Origin: an uncultured Planctomycetota bacterium
GTDB taxonomy: Bacteria > Planctomycetota > Phycisphaerae > Sedimentisphaerales > Anaerobacaceae
Assembly: GCA_903927855.1 (NCBI GenBank)
Contig: CAIYOL010000350.1
Coordinates: forward strand, 1 to 12,733
Direction: 5' to 3'
Length of the DNA stretch: 12,733 nucleotides
A program made the translations under genes and the position numbers. How positions within the stretch are numbered: position 1 is the first letter of the stretch; every line of letters begins with the position of its first letter. Positions 1-6,861 of the stretch are shown here, piece by piece. A model generated the notes under the pieces. It was not told the origin of the DNA and ran no database searches. It worked only from the letters and a program-made list of their open reading frames with translations.

Positions 1-68
1 GTCCACTTCAGAAGCGATTTCCCTAATACCGACGACGAGCATTTCAAAAAGCATTTCGAGATATCTTC

Positions 69-97
69 TGGAAAATAAAACCGGTTTTTGTTATACT
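69..97 (+). promoter_or_regulatory. Predicted rnpB promoter
   Basis: A -10-like TATACT at 92-97 is preceded, with a 17-base spacer, by TGGAAA at 69-74, a weak -35 match (4 of 6). Transcription would start near 104, about 30 bases before the expected mature 5' end of the RNase P RNA and just before the long 5' arm at 116. The -10 is good and the -35 weak, so this is a plausible but not certain promoter. Bases 1-68 hold nothing I can identify. Confidence 0.4.
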
Positions 98-132
98 GAC
101 CTTTGATTCGCGGCAAAATAATCAAATAAAAA

Positions 133-500
133 GAGTGGGTCGGGCGGTCGCTCCGCACCATCGGTGCGGGGAGGAAAGTCCGAGCAGGACAGGGCGCGGT
201 GGCGGCTAACGGCCGCCCGGGGCGACCCGCGGGATAGTGCCACAGAAAATACACAGCCCCCACGTCTTGCTGTCGCAAGACAGCAGCGGGGGCAATGGTG
301 AAATGGTGCGGTAAGAGCGCACCGCGCTTCTGGTGACAGGAGCGGCAGGGTAAACCCCACCGCCTGCAAGACCAAGTTTGCCGGTGCTCGGCCCGGGCGA
401 TACCGGCGGGTAGGTTGCTTGCCGAAAGGCAGAGCCGGCTGGCAACAGCCGACCAAGATAAATGACCGCCTAAAACAGAACTCGGCTTACCGACCCCCTC
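133..500 (+). ncRNA. rnpB: RNase P RNA (bacterial type A)
   Basis: This is the catalytic RNA of ribonuclease P, which removes the 5' leaders of tRNA precursors. The conserved core is visible in order: GAGGAAAGTCCGAGC (171-185), the ACAGAAAAT block (242-250), the GGTGCGGTAAGAGCGCACCGC segment (about 305-325), the GGTAAACCCCACC block (about 349-361), the GGCGGGTAGGTTGCTTG loop (about 406-422), AGATAAATGACCGCC (456-470) and the terminal ACAGAACTCGGCTTAC (475-490). Size, about 370 bases, fits a type A RNA. The ends form helix P1 (GGGTCGG at 137-143 with CCGACCC at 490-496). The exact mature ends cannot be set from sequence alone. The P1 pairing continues outward far beyond the usual length; see the terminator entry. 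Reading frames on the opposite strand across this gene are artefacts. Confidence 0.96.
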
Positions 501-517
501 TTTTTATTTGATTATTT
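490..517 (+). terminator. rnpB terminator fused with extended P1 helix
   Basis: The 3' end of rnpB, with a CTCTTTTTATTTGATTATT tail, is the reverse complement of bases 116-143 at 27 of 28 positions; the one exception is T136 opposite C497. The U-run needed for Rho-independent termination therefore lies inside a helix that closes the whole RNA rather than after a local hairpin. It probably acts as terminator and as a precursor stem trimmed later. Confidence 0.6.
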
Positions 518-583
518 ATTGCAGTTCGTAAGTGCTGCATTCCAACGAAGGCGGATGTTTCTGCGTCTTCGTGGCAAATACAG

Positions 584-1315
584 TTATTCTTCCAGCGCAA
601 GCGGGTCCTCGCCGGACCACACAAACCCTCCCACCTTGACCTTGACATCCGCAATATCATCAGTAACGTTCATCACGATATTGCCTTTGCCGAGCGTGAG
701 ATGGTCGAACTGGAAACCATTTGGGTCGCTCAGCTTCGACGCCAGTACAGGCGACTCATCTAATCTTTGCAAAACTGTTCCCAATGTCTGATTGACAAGT
801 CCACCGCAAATACTAATCTTTTTATTGTCGGGGGCAACTTCTGCCACGTCCTTCCGCATGTCCTCTGCGACCTGCTTGAGAATTGCGATTAGCCTTGCGT
901 TTTCGTTGGCGTATGGCTCATTAAGCACTTTCGGCTCCAATACCATTTCAGTATCGAAGACAAGCTTCCGCCTTGGCCAAATAAGCACACTCTCCTTCTT
1001 TTCATCTACCACAAAAAAGCTCTTTCGTTTTGCAGTCAGCTTATTCTCGTCGAAAGCGACCATATCAAACCAGAGCTTGTATCCTTTTTTATTCGTCCCC
1101 TGCGAAACAATAACACTTTTGCTCTGACTAATCAGCCCGCCTTCAGGTTTGGTAATCGCTTCGAGCACGTCGGCGGAGGTGCTTTCCTTCAGAGTCGTCT
1201 CGCGATAAGCGTTGGAAATTTCCTTGTCGGTGGGAGAGGCTGCAAATTGCCCGCCTACGGAACAGCCGCATAAGGTACAAAGGCATAAAACAGCTAATAA
1301 TTTTGCAGCGCTCAT
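584..1315 (-). CDS. Putative lipoprotein, function unknown
   Basis: A 243-residue protein that I cannot assign to a named family. Residues 1-18 form a lipoprotein signal: a hydrophobic stretch ending in the lipobox LCGC, with C18 as the lipidated cysteine, so the product should be anchored to a membrane on its outer face. The rest is soluble, with alternating strand-like segments (for example VIVSQGTN, LWFDMVAFDE, FFVVDEK, LIWPRRKLVF around 67-120) and a predicted helix near 139-158. This pattern is loosely like LolA-type or outer-membrane lipoprotein-sorting folds, but that is only an impression. The start is well supported by AAGGAGAA at 1321-1328, five bases upstream. The gene lies 55 bases downstream of ilvC on the same strand with no clear terminator between, so read-through is possible although no functional link is obvious. 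Confidence 0.8.
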   Translation of the reverse strand: MSAAKLLAVLCLCTLCGCSVGGQFAASPTDKEISNAYRETTLKESTSADVLEAITKPEGGLISQSKSVIVSQGTNKKGYKLWFDMVAFDENKLTAKRKSFFVVDEKKESVLIWPRRKLVFDTEMVLEPKVLNEPYANENARLIAILKQVAEDMRKDVAEVAPDNKKISICGGLVNQTLGTVLQRLDESPVLASKLSDPNGFQFDHLTLGKGNIVMNVTDDIADVKVKVGGFVWSGEDPLALEE

Positions 1316-1370
1316 AGTATTTCTCCTTAAATCAGTCTTGTTATTCGTTGAGAGTTCCTGAACTGCGAAC

Positions 1371-2375
1371 TTAGACTTCTTTCGAATCTATCCACTTCAT
1401 CATTTTACGCAGTTTCCGCCCGACTTTTTCGAGCTTGCAGTTGTAATCCTTCTGGTAGAGCTTGTTGAATTTCTTCAGCCCTGTCCGGTGTTCGTTCATC
1501 CACTCTTTGGCGAATTTGCCGCTGGTTATTTCCTTGAGAATCTTCTTCATCTCAGCCCTTGTCTTGGCCGGGATTATTCGCGGCCCGCGCGTCAGGTCGC
1601 CGTATTCAGCCGTATCCGATATGCTGTATCTCATATAGCTCAGCCCGCCCTGGTAAAACAGGTCAACGATGAGCTTGACCTCGTGCATACATTCGAAGTA
1701 TGCAATCTCCGGCTGATAGCCTGCGTTCACCAACGTCTCAAAGCCCGCCTTTATCAATGACGATAACCCGCCGCACAATACGCACTGCTCGCCGAATAGG
1801 TCCGTCTCGGTTTCCTCTTTGAACGTCGTCTTTATGATGCCCGCCCTCGCGCCGCCTATCCCGCAGCCCCACGCAAGCGCCGTATTCAAAGCATCGCCGG
1901 TGGCGTTCTTCGCCACCGCTACCAAACAGGGAACGCCGCCTCCCTTTTGAAATTCGCTTCTGACTAAATGTCCCGGCCCCTTGGGCGCAATCATCACGAC
2001 GTTGTTGCCCTTAGGCGCCTGGATATACTTGAAATGAATATTGAAGCCGTGACAGAAACCAAGCGTCTGTCCCGCCGTTAAGTTCGGCTTAATGTGCTCC
2101 TCGTAAACTTTCCCCTGCACAACGTCAGGCAAAGTAATAATGATAAGGGCGGCCCCCTTCATCGCCGTTTTAATATCTGTGGGCGAAAAACCGTGCCCCT
2201 GCGCTATCTTGTAATTCGCTGTCCCAGGCAGCTCCGCTACCGCCACCTCGATTCCGCTATCCCGCAGATTAAGACTGTGGGCATGTCCCTGGCTGCCGTA
2301 TCCGATCGTCGCCACCTTCTTGCCCTTTAACGCGTCTATCGGCGCATCTTTTTCGTAATAAATCGTTAATGACAT
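1371..2375 (-). CDS. ilvC: Ketol-acid reductoisomerase, class I
   Basis: Catalyses the Mg-dependent isomerisation and reduction of acetolactate or acetohydroxybutyrate in valine, leucine and isoleucine synthesis; cytoplasmic. The 334-residue length is normal for class I. The Rossmann motif GYGSQGHAH lies at 25-33. The known catalytic set is present: H109 in FCHGF, K132 in APKGPGH, D192 and E196 in DLFGEQ, E228 and E232 in the FECMHEVK segment, and S251. A strong ribosome site, AAGGAGAA at 2383-2390, sits seven bases before the start. The cofactor loop after beta-2 is unusual: it reads AELPGTANY (47-55), where common NADPH enzymes have a GLRKGSASW-like loop. The phosphate-binding Arg and Ser residues are therefore replaced, and Glu48 sits at the strand end, which suggests NADH preference. 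No ilvB or ilvN is in the window. Confidence 0.97.
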   Translation of the reverse strand: MSLTIYYEKDAPIDALKGKKVATIGYGSQGHAHSLNLRDSGIEVAVAELPGTANYKIAQGHGFSPTDIKTAMKGAALIIITLPDVVQGKVYEEHIKPNLTAGQTLGFCHGFNIHFKYIQAPKGNNVVMIAPKGPGHLVRSEFQKGGGVPCLVAVAKNATGDALNTALAWGCGIGGARAGIIKTTFKEETETDLFGEQCVLCGGLSSLIKAGFETLVNAGYQPEIAYFECMHEVKLIVDLFYQGGLSYMRYSISDTAEYGDLTRGPRIIPAKTRAEMKKILKEITSGKFAKEWMNEHRTGLKKFNKLYQKDYNCKLEKVGRKLRKMMKWIDSKEV

Positions 2376-2444
2376 ACTCAGGTTCTCCTTCTAAATGAAT
2401 ATTGCCGTCTCATCACTCATTCGTTCTGAAAGATAAACTCCAAC

Positions 2445-2472
2445 ATTATATTAAAAGTCTCTCTGTAGGCAA
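2445..2472 (-). promoter_or_regulatory. Predicted ilvC promoter
   Basis: On the minus strand a perfect -10 TATAAT (2450 to 2445) is preceded by TTGCCT (2472 to 2467, 4 of 6 to consensus) with a 16-base spacer. Transcription would start near 2438, giving a leader of about 60 bases to ilvC. I see no leader peptide or attenuator in that short leader. Confidence 0.55.
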
Positions 2473-2661
2473 GGAATTTATCCCTGCAATTACGCCCCCT
2501 TAATCGCTTAAGCAATAGACATTTATGGGACGCAGTTTCACAAAAACAGCCCCTTATTACGCTGCAGGCCGGAATTTACAGGTTCTATGTTAAATGACCC
2601 CTGCTTTAAGCCGAATAAAGACTCAGCCGTGGCATAAATTGTTGTAACGGGGACTAAAAAA

Positions 2662-3240
2662 ATGGCAAAAGGTAAAAATGTGCTGACAACGGGTGATGTG
2701 GCCAGAATCTGCAACGTCGCGCCACGAACGGTTTCGAAGTGGTTCGACAGCGGCCAGTTAAAGGGCTATCGCATACCAGGCAGCAAAGACCGGCGAATAC
2801 CTGTGAGCGAGTTAGCTCGCTTCATGAAAGTGAATAATATGCCCGCGACGATGCTTCCGGCCGGCAAAATCCGCGTTCTCATAGCCGACAGCGACGACAA
2901 TGCAGCCTCGGCTCTGGCAGATACTTTAAGAACCAAGGCAGATTACGAGGTGCAAATCGCCAGGAATAATTTCCAGACCGGCATAATCGCCCAGAAATTC
3001 ACCCCGCACGTCTTATTGATAAATCTTTTAGCTGAAGGTATAGATGCAGCAGACATCTGCAAAAACATCCGCAGCAATGAGGATTTGCAAACCGTCAAGG
3101 TCATAGCCCTTGCAAAGCAGCTAAGCGATTCCGAGTCCGCGGCCTTGCTGCAGAAGGGTTTTGACGCCTGCATTTCCAACCCCGCTAACATCGCCAAAGT
3201 AATTAAGGAAATCGAAGAAACCACCGCGATTATCTATTAG
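2662..3240 (+). CDS. HTH (MerR/excisionase-type) protein with degenerate receiver domain
   Basis: A 192-residue protein with two parts. Residues about 8-56 form a helix-turn-helix of the excisionase/MerR-like group (TTGDVARICNVAPRTVSKW, then the wing RIPGSKDRRIPVSELARFM). Residues about 69-187 have the length and alternating pattern of a response-regulator receiver domain (KIRVLIADSDD, PHVLLIN, VKVIALA, GFDACISNP). The phosphorylation site is lost. The phospho-acceptor Asp is N121, the Thr/Ser of strand 4 is A151, and the Lys before the conserved Pro is N173; of the acidic pair D76 remains, followed by Ser. It is therefore likely a DNA-binding regulator with a signalling-independent or ligand- or partner-controlled pseudo-receiver. 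The start has only a modest GGGGAC element nearby. The gene diverges from ilvC across 286 bases and converges on the sigma-factor pair. No kinase is adjacent. Confidence 0.85.
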   Translation: MAKGKNVLTTGDVARICNVAPRTVSKWFDSGQLKGYRIPGSKDRRIPVSELARFMKVNNMPATMLPAGKIRVLIADSDDNAASALADTLRTKADYEVQIARNNFQTGIIAQKFTPHVLLINLLAEGIDAADICKNIRSNEDLQTVKVIALAKQLSDSESAALLQKGFDACISNPANIAKVIKEIEETTAIIY

Positions 3241-3277
3241 GAACCGCAGACAGGTATAATCACCGATTACCAGCCCC

Positions 3278-3820
3278 CTACTTCGCCTTTTTTTGCAGCA
3301 TCTGCCCCTGAAGTCTTATTAGCTCCTCGGCGCTGACCGTTTCCTCACGCAAATCACCAAAGACTACTCCGTATTCGCCATCGGAAATTTTCCATTGTAC
3401 CAGCACCGCATTACCGTCACTCGGGTCTACACTGTCCCCATAATACACAACGTCTGTGAACTTTTGAGCGAGATTCTCATATCTTGTCTTGGCCGCCAGC
3501 ACATTGCTCGGCTCAGCCCCGATGCCGCCCAGACAATATTCCACCAGCAGCTTGCCGTTTCGATACAGGCCCCCGTCCGCCGGACTTCGACCCCCAAAGA
3601 AATTCGCAAACACAACCATCGTCAAAACTATCACCGCCGCCGCCGCCAATTTGCTTATCCTCAAATCTATTATAATATTGATGGTGCCCAGCCCCCCTTT
3701 ATGCGCCGAAAGCTGCTGCGGAATTTGATGCTTTATCTCTTCGGCAAGATAAGAGGGCCCCGGCTCTGCTGTTGCATCCGCCAGCTCATTCAACAACTTT
3801 TCCAGTTTCTCTTCATTCAT
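3278..3820 (-). CDS. Single-pass membrane protein, probable ECF anti-sigma partner
   Basis: The 180-residue product starts at 3820, not at the longer in-frame start at 3898. Its ATG overlaps the sigma-factor stop as ATGA, and GGAGAG lies just upstream, which is the mark of translational coupling. Residues 1-56 are polar and helical, and 57-75 (KLAAAAVIVLTMVVFANFF) form one membrane segment. Residues 80-180 form an outer domain with strand-like parts (VVYYGD, AVLVQWKI, YGVVFGD) and a helical tail. Position and topology fit an anti-sigma factor that holds the sigma factor at the membrane. The Hx3Cx2C zinc motif of classic anti-sigma domains is absent; the only cysteine is C96, in the outer part. 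Such non-zinc partners occur next to ECF genes in planctomycetes, so the role is inferred from context only. Confidence 0.75.
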   Translation of the reverse strand: MNEEKLEKLLNELADATAEPGPSYLAEEIKHQIPQQLSAHKGGLGTINIIIDLRISKLAAAAVIVLTMVVFANFFGGRSPADGGLYRNGKLLVEYCLGGIGAEPSNVLAAKTRYENLAQKFTDVVYYGDSVDPSDGNAVLVQWKISDGEYGVVFGDLREETVSAEELIRLQGQMLQKKAK

Positions 3821-4374
3821 AACAGCTCTCCGTCTTCGCTGAACTGCTTTTTTAAGATTTTTAATGCCCTGTTCAACCTGCTTTTGAAAGTGCCGCACCT
3901 TACGCCCGCGGCTTCCGCTGCCTCGACTATAGTCAGGTGCTGCATATAATGCAGAACAACTGCCTGCCTCAATTTCATCGGCAGCATCTCGACGGCATTT
4001 TTCAGCCGCACGACTTCCTCCGAACGCCCGGTTTTCTCGCTCTCCGGCTCACCGCCGTCCGGCACATCAATCCCTTCGATGCTGACCGACCTGCCGATTT
4101 TGTGCCCGCGCCAGTAAACCTTTGAAACATTACCTGCGATTCTATACATCCAGCTGTTCAACGTGCTTCCGCTTCGCAGCTGTCCTATATGCTGCCAGGC
4201 CGCTATAAAGCACTCCTGCGTCAGGTCTTCGCTCGCCTGGCAGCCATGGCCCAGTCTCCTGAAAAACGTATAAAGCTGCTGATAGTATATATCGACAAGC
4301 TCGGTCGCGGCTGTACGGTTTCCCGCTCTTAACCGAGCAGCAAGAGAATTCTGCCTTTGTTCCGAGTACTCCAT
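3817..4374 (-). CDS. ECF-family RNA polymerase sigma factor
   Basis: A 185-residue sigma-70 factor of the extracytoplasmic-function group, with only regions 2 and 4. Region 2 spans about 11-92, with the core-binding part SEDLTQECFIAAWQHI (48-63) and the -10-reading helix STLNSWMYRIAGNV (70-83). Region 4 spans about 121-176 (LPMKLRQAVVLHYMQHLTI, then the HTH VEAAEAAGVRCGTFKSRLNRA). It would direct RNA polymerase to a small stress or envelope regulon. The last codons overlap the start of the membrane partner gene as ATGA, so the two are made together. No good Shine-Dalgarno sequence precedes the ATG (upstream bases read AGACTAAT). A promoter and a 5'-end hairpin lie upstream. The specific ECF group cannot be named from sequence alone. 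Confidence 0.95.
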   Translation of the reverse strand: MEYSEQRQNSLAARLRAGNRTAATELVDIYYQQLYTFFRRLGHGCQASEDLTQECFIAAWQHIGQLRSGSTLNSWMYRIAGNVSKVYWRGHKIGRSVSIEGIDVPDGGEPESEKTGRSEEVVRLKNAVEMLPMKLRQAVVLHYMQHLTIVEAAEAAGVRCGTFKSRLNRALKILKKQFSEDGELL

Positions 4375-4457
4375 ATTAGTCTAAAAGGTCTTGCTGCCTG
4401 TAATTAAGATGCGCAAAACCCGCCTTCTGTTCCGTAAATTCCGTATTTTTTCGCTAT

Positions 4458-4479
4458 TTTCGGGCTGTTCCGCCCGAAA
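4458..4479 (-). promoter_or_regulatory. Hairpin at the 5' end of the sigma-factor transcript
   Basis: An eight-base-pair perfect stem (TTTCGGGC at 4458-4465 with GCCCGAAA at 4472-4479) with a six-base loop. It starts almost exactly where transcription from the TATAAT at 4484-4489 would begin, so it would cap the mRNA 5' end. It could stabilise the message or be a binding site. It has no U-run, so it is not a terminator. Confidence 0.4.
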
Positions 4480-4483
4480 TGGC

Positions 4484-4512
4484 ATTATACCCTAAATTTG
4501 ATTTTATTGCAA
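4484..4512 (-). promoter_or_regulatory. Predicted promoter of the ECF sigma operon
   Basis: On the minus strand TTGCAA (4512 to 4507), a 17-base spacer and a perfect TATAAT (4489 to 4484). The start would fall near 4477, with an untranslated leader of about 100 bases. This resembles a housekeeping sigma promoter rather than the GGAAC-type promoter expected for an autoregulated ECF gene. Confidence 0.6.
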
Positions 4513-4521
4513 TGACTGGGT

Positions 4522-4554
4522 AAATAGGATGGTTTTCCTGAAAAACACCTATTT
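4522..4554 (-). terminator. Possible weak terminator of the permease gene
   Basis: AAATAGG (4522-4528) and CCTATTT (4548-4554) pair, with further internal pairing of GGTTTTC and GAAAAAC. The stem includes the permease stop codon and is followed on the minus strand only by ATTT, so termination would be weak. Confidence 0.3.
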
Positions 4555-5568
4555 GGCCTGCTTTTTTTTGGTCAATAGGGCAAATACCAGGACCGCCAGA
4601 AGGACCACTGCCGATATGTTTTTAACCGGCGTCGGCAGCATCCAGCCGTGGTAGTGGCCGACTGTTTCCGATTTAATGCCGGCGACAATATAATCAAGCA
4701 GGATACCGCTTAAGAGAGAACATCCTGCGATTGTCACCAGATAGATGAGTGCCGTTGCTCTGCCCATAATTTTCCAGATGGTTGCAAAAGTAGCCGCATT
4801 AGTGGCCGGGCCCGTCATTAAAAATACCAACGCCGCCCCCGGCGTCAGACCCTTCATCATCAGTGCCGCTGCTATCGGGATAGATGCTGTCGCGCAAACA
4901 TACATAGGTATTCCAAAGGCCATCATAACCAGCATCGCGAAGATGCCTGTCCCCAGCTCTTCGGCGAAGTAATCTCTCGGCACAAGAACCGAGATAAAAG
5001 CCGCGATGACCAAACCTGCGAGCATTGCCCCGCCGATGTCCCGCGGCAGCGTAACAAAAGCGAACTTTAATCCTCTGGCAATTTTCCTGTTCTCAGCTCC
5101 GCCGCAACATTCATCTGTGCATTTTTGAGACGCCGGCTGACCATCCTTTGGTGCAGGATTGAACAAATCGATAAGAACGCCGCCGATGATACCAGACACG
5201 AAAGCCGCAACAGGCCTGAAAATCGCAAAGACCGGCCCGAGCAGACTATAGGTTACGAGAATGCTGTCAACGCCCGTCTGGGGTGTCGATATTAAAAATG
5301 CGACGGTCGAACCTTTGCCCGCCCCGTGTTTGTGCAGTGACATCGAAACCGGAATCACCCCGCACGAACATAACGGCAGCGGCACCCCTAAGAGCGACGC
5401 TTTCAGCACAGGCCAAATCCCTCTGCCGCCAAGGTGCTTTTCTACGAGCCGTTGCGATACCAGCATAGACAAAATCCCTGCCACGAGAAAACCGAACAGC
5501 AAATACGGCGACATCTCCGCTGCCGTCCCCCAGAAATCAGTCAGTATAGATACAACAAATTCCCTCAT
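4549..5568 (-). CDS. Permease of the ArsP/DUF318 group, Cu/Zn-efflux (SO_0444) type
   Basis: A 339-residue polytopic inner-membrane protein with about eight to ten hydrophobic segments in two halves. Family hallmarks are PLCSCGVIPV (65-74), PQTGVDS (96-102), the MYVCATASIPIA segment (222-233) and TGPATNAAT (252-260). These match the UPF0718/ArsP-like permeases, especially the group annotated as SO_0444-type Cu/Zn efflux transporters. A hydrophilic loop between the halves (137-162) carries a Cys cluster (C150, C154, C155, the last two in ECCGG), which could bind metal. The loop is short for the family, as I recall it. The likely job is export of a soft metal or metalloid across the membrane; the substrate is not settled by sequence. 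The start has no clear Shine-Dalgarno sequence. It lies 50 bases downstream of the trans-sulfuration gene on the same strand, so the two may be one operon. Confidence 0.88.
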   Translation of the reverse strand: MREFVVSILTDFWGTAAEMSPYLLFGFLVAGILSMLVSQRLVEKHLGGRGIWPVLKASLLGVPLPLCSCGVIPVSMSLHKHGAGKGSTVAFLISTPQTGVDSILVTYSLLGPVFAIFRPVAAFVSGIIGGVLIDLFNPAPKDGQPASQKCTDECCGGAENRKIARGLKFAFVTLPRDIGGAMLAGLVIAAFISVLVPRDYFAEELGTGIFAMLVMMAFGIPMYVCATASIPIAAALMMKGLTPGAALVFLMTGPATNAATFATIWKIMGRATALIYLVTIAGCSLLSGILLDYIVAGIKSETVGHYHGWMLPTPVKNISAVVLLAVLVFALLTKKKQAK

Positions 5569-5618
5569 ACTATAAACTACGTATCCCGATAAAGTGAAGT
5601 GCGAAACACAGGCAGCTT

Positions 5619-6824
5619 TTATTTTCGTAGTGCCTGCGCGAGGTCGTCTATCAAATCACCGACATCTTCGATTCCGACCGCGAGCCGGAAAAGGGTGTCG
5701 GTTATTCCCAACTTATACCGCTGTTTTCGCGTGTAATCGTAATAACTCACTAGTGCCGGATGGGTTATCAGCGTTTCAACACCGCCCAGGCTCGGCCCGA
5801 TATAACAAAGTTTCAAAGCGTCCAAAAATCTCTTTGCGTCGCCTAGTGTCCCCTTCATCTCAAAAGTAACTACCCCGCCGCCGCCGGTCATCTGCTCAAT
5901 CGCTACCTTATAGTGACGATGGCTCTTCAAAAACGGATAATAGACCTTCTTCACCCGCGGATGACCTTCGAGAAACTCGGCGACTTTTAATGCCGTTTCA
6001 TTCTGCCTTTCCACCCGCAAAGGAAACGTCTTAAGGCCCCGCAAAAGAAGATAACAGCAGTGTGGGTCTATCAGCCCGCCCATAGACTTGTGCAGGTCAC
6101 GTATCCTTTCAACTAATTTTTCCTTTCCAAGCACCGCCCCTGCCAGAATGTCATTATGTCCTCCGAGGTACTTCGTCGCGCTCTGCAGAACAAGGTCTAT
6201 CCCGAATTCCAGAGGCCTTTGATTAAAAGGCGTGGCAAATGTGCTGTCTATAAGCGTCAGAACGTTATGCTTCTTCGCAATCTTTTTAAGTTTCACAAGG
6301 TCGAAGATATTCAGATAAGGATTCGTCGGCGATTCGGAAAATATAAGTCGCGTGTTCTTCCTTATCGCCCTTTCAAGGACCCAGTAGTCGCCGAACGGAA
6401 CAATTGTGCATCCGATTCCGAACTGTTTCAGGTAACTCTTGCAGAACTCCAGCGTCTTTTTATAGCTGTCGTCGGTAATGACGATATGGTCGCCCGACCT
6501 GACCAGTGTAAGAATTGTCGTGGTTATTGCGCTCATTCCTGATGTAAAGACAACACAGTCCTCCGCCCCTTCGAGGTCCGCCAGCCGTCTCTCGGCGATT
6601 TGCGCCGTCGGATTGCCGTACCTGCCGTACTCGAAATGCTCCATCCCTTTCTTGGTATAGTTCTCGATGTGCTTGCTGTCCTTGAATGTAAACGTCGAGG
6701 TCTGCACTATCGGCGTCATCAGCGAATCCGCGTATTTTCTCCTCGGCTCTCCCGAGTGAATCGCCCTCGTGGCAATCGACCACCTGCTCGAATCCACTTT
6801 TGTTTTACCAATCTTCTTAGCCAT
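5619..6824 (-). CDS. PLP-dependent trans-sulfuration enzyme, cystathionine gamma-synthase type
   Basis: A 401-residue member of the Cys/Met-metabolism PLP family. It has the FEYGRYGNPT motif (64-73; Y66 and R68 reach the neighbouring subunit's PLP phosphate), the SGMSA loop (95-99), Y121 stacking on the PLP ring, D193 in LIDSTFATP, the Schiff-base lysine K218 in SATKYLGGHND, and R380 in LFRLAVGIED for the substrate carboxylate. The most likely reaction joins an activated homoserine with cysteine (cystathionine gamma-synthase) or sulfide in methionine synthesis. Wording such as SATKYLGGHND, QMTGGGGVVTFE and IGPSLGGVE is close to plant cystathionine gamma-synthase as I remember it. The Arg that usually follows the active Tyr by four or five residues is replaced (YKKTLEF), so the substrate may differ. 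The related O-acetylhomoserine sulfhydrylase and lyase activities cannot be excluded. The start follows AGGGAAAAGGTA. Confidence 0.9.
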   Translation of the reverse strand: MAKKIGKTKVDSSRWSIATRAIHSGEPRRKYADSLMTPIVQTSTFTFKDSKHIENYTKKGMEHFEYGRYGNPTAQIAERRLADLEGAEDCVVFTSGMSAITTTILTLVRSGDHIVITDDSYKKTLEFCKSYLKQFGIGCTIVPFGDYWVLERAIRKNTRLIFSESPTNPYLNIFDLVKLKKIAKKHNVLTLIDSTFATPFNQRPLEFGIDLVLQSATKYLGGHNDILAGAVLGKEKLVERIRDLHKSMGGLIDPHCCYLLLRGLKTFPLRVERQNETALKVAEFLEGHPRVKKVYYPFLKSHRHYKVAIEQMTGGGGVVTFEMKGTLGDAKRFLDALKLCYIGPSLGGVETLITHPALVSYYDYTRKQRYKLGITDTLFRLAVGIEDVGDLIDDLAQALRK

Positions 6825-6861
6825 TACCTTTTCCCTGCCTAAAAACCTTATGCTGCTTCAA

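Noticed and set aside
91..456. Open frames on the minus strand across the first 460 bases
   Set aside because: They lie antisense to rnpB and their translations are low-complexity Pro/Arg/Cys-rich; the conserved RNase P blocks explain the sequence.
545..572. ACGAAG...CTTCGT hairpin between rnpB and the lipoprotein gene
   Set aside because: The stem is six base pairs with a 16-base loop, and neither strand shows a U-run after it; too weak to call a terminator.
3821..3898. Longer start for the anti-sigma-like protein at 3898
   Set aside because: It would overlap 82 bases of the sigma gene, and its extra residues are simply the other frame of that gene; ATGA coupling with GGAGAG supports 3820.
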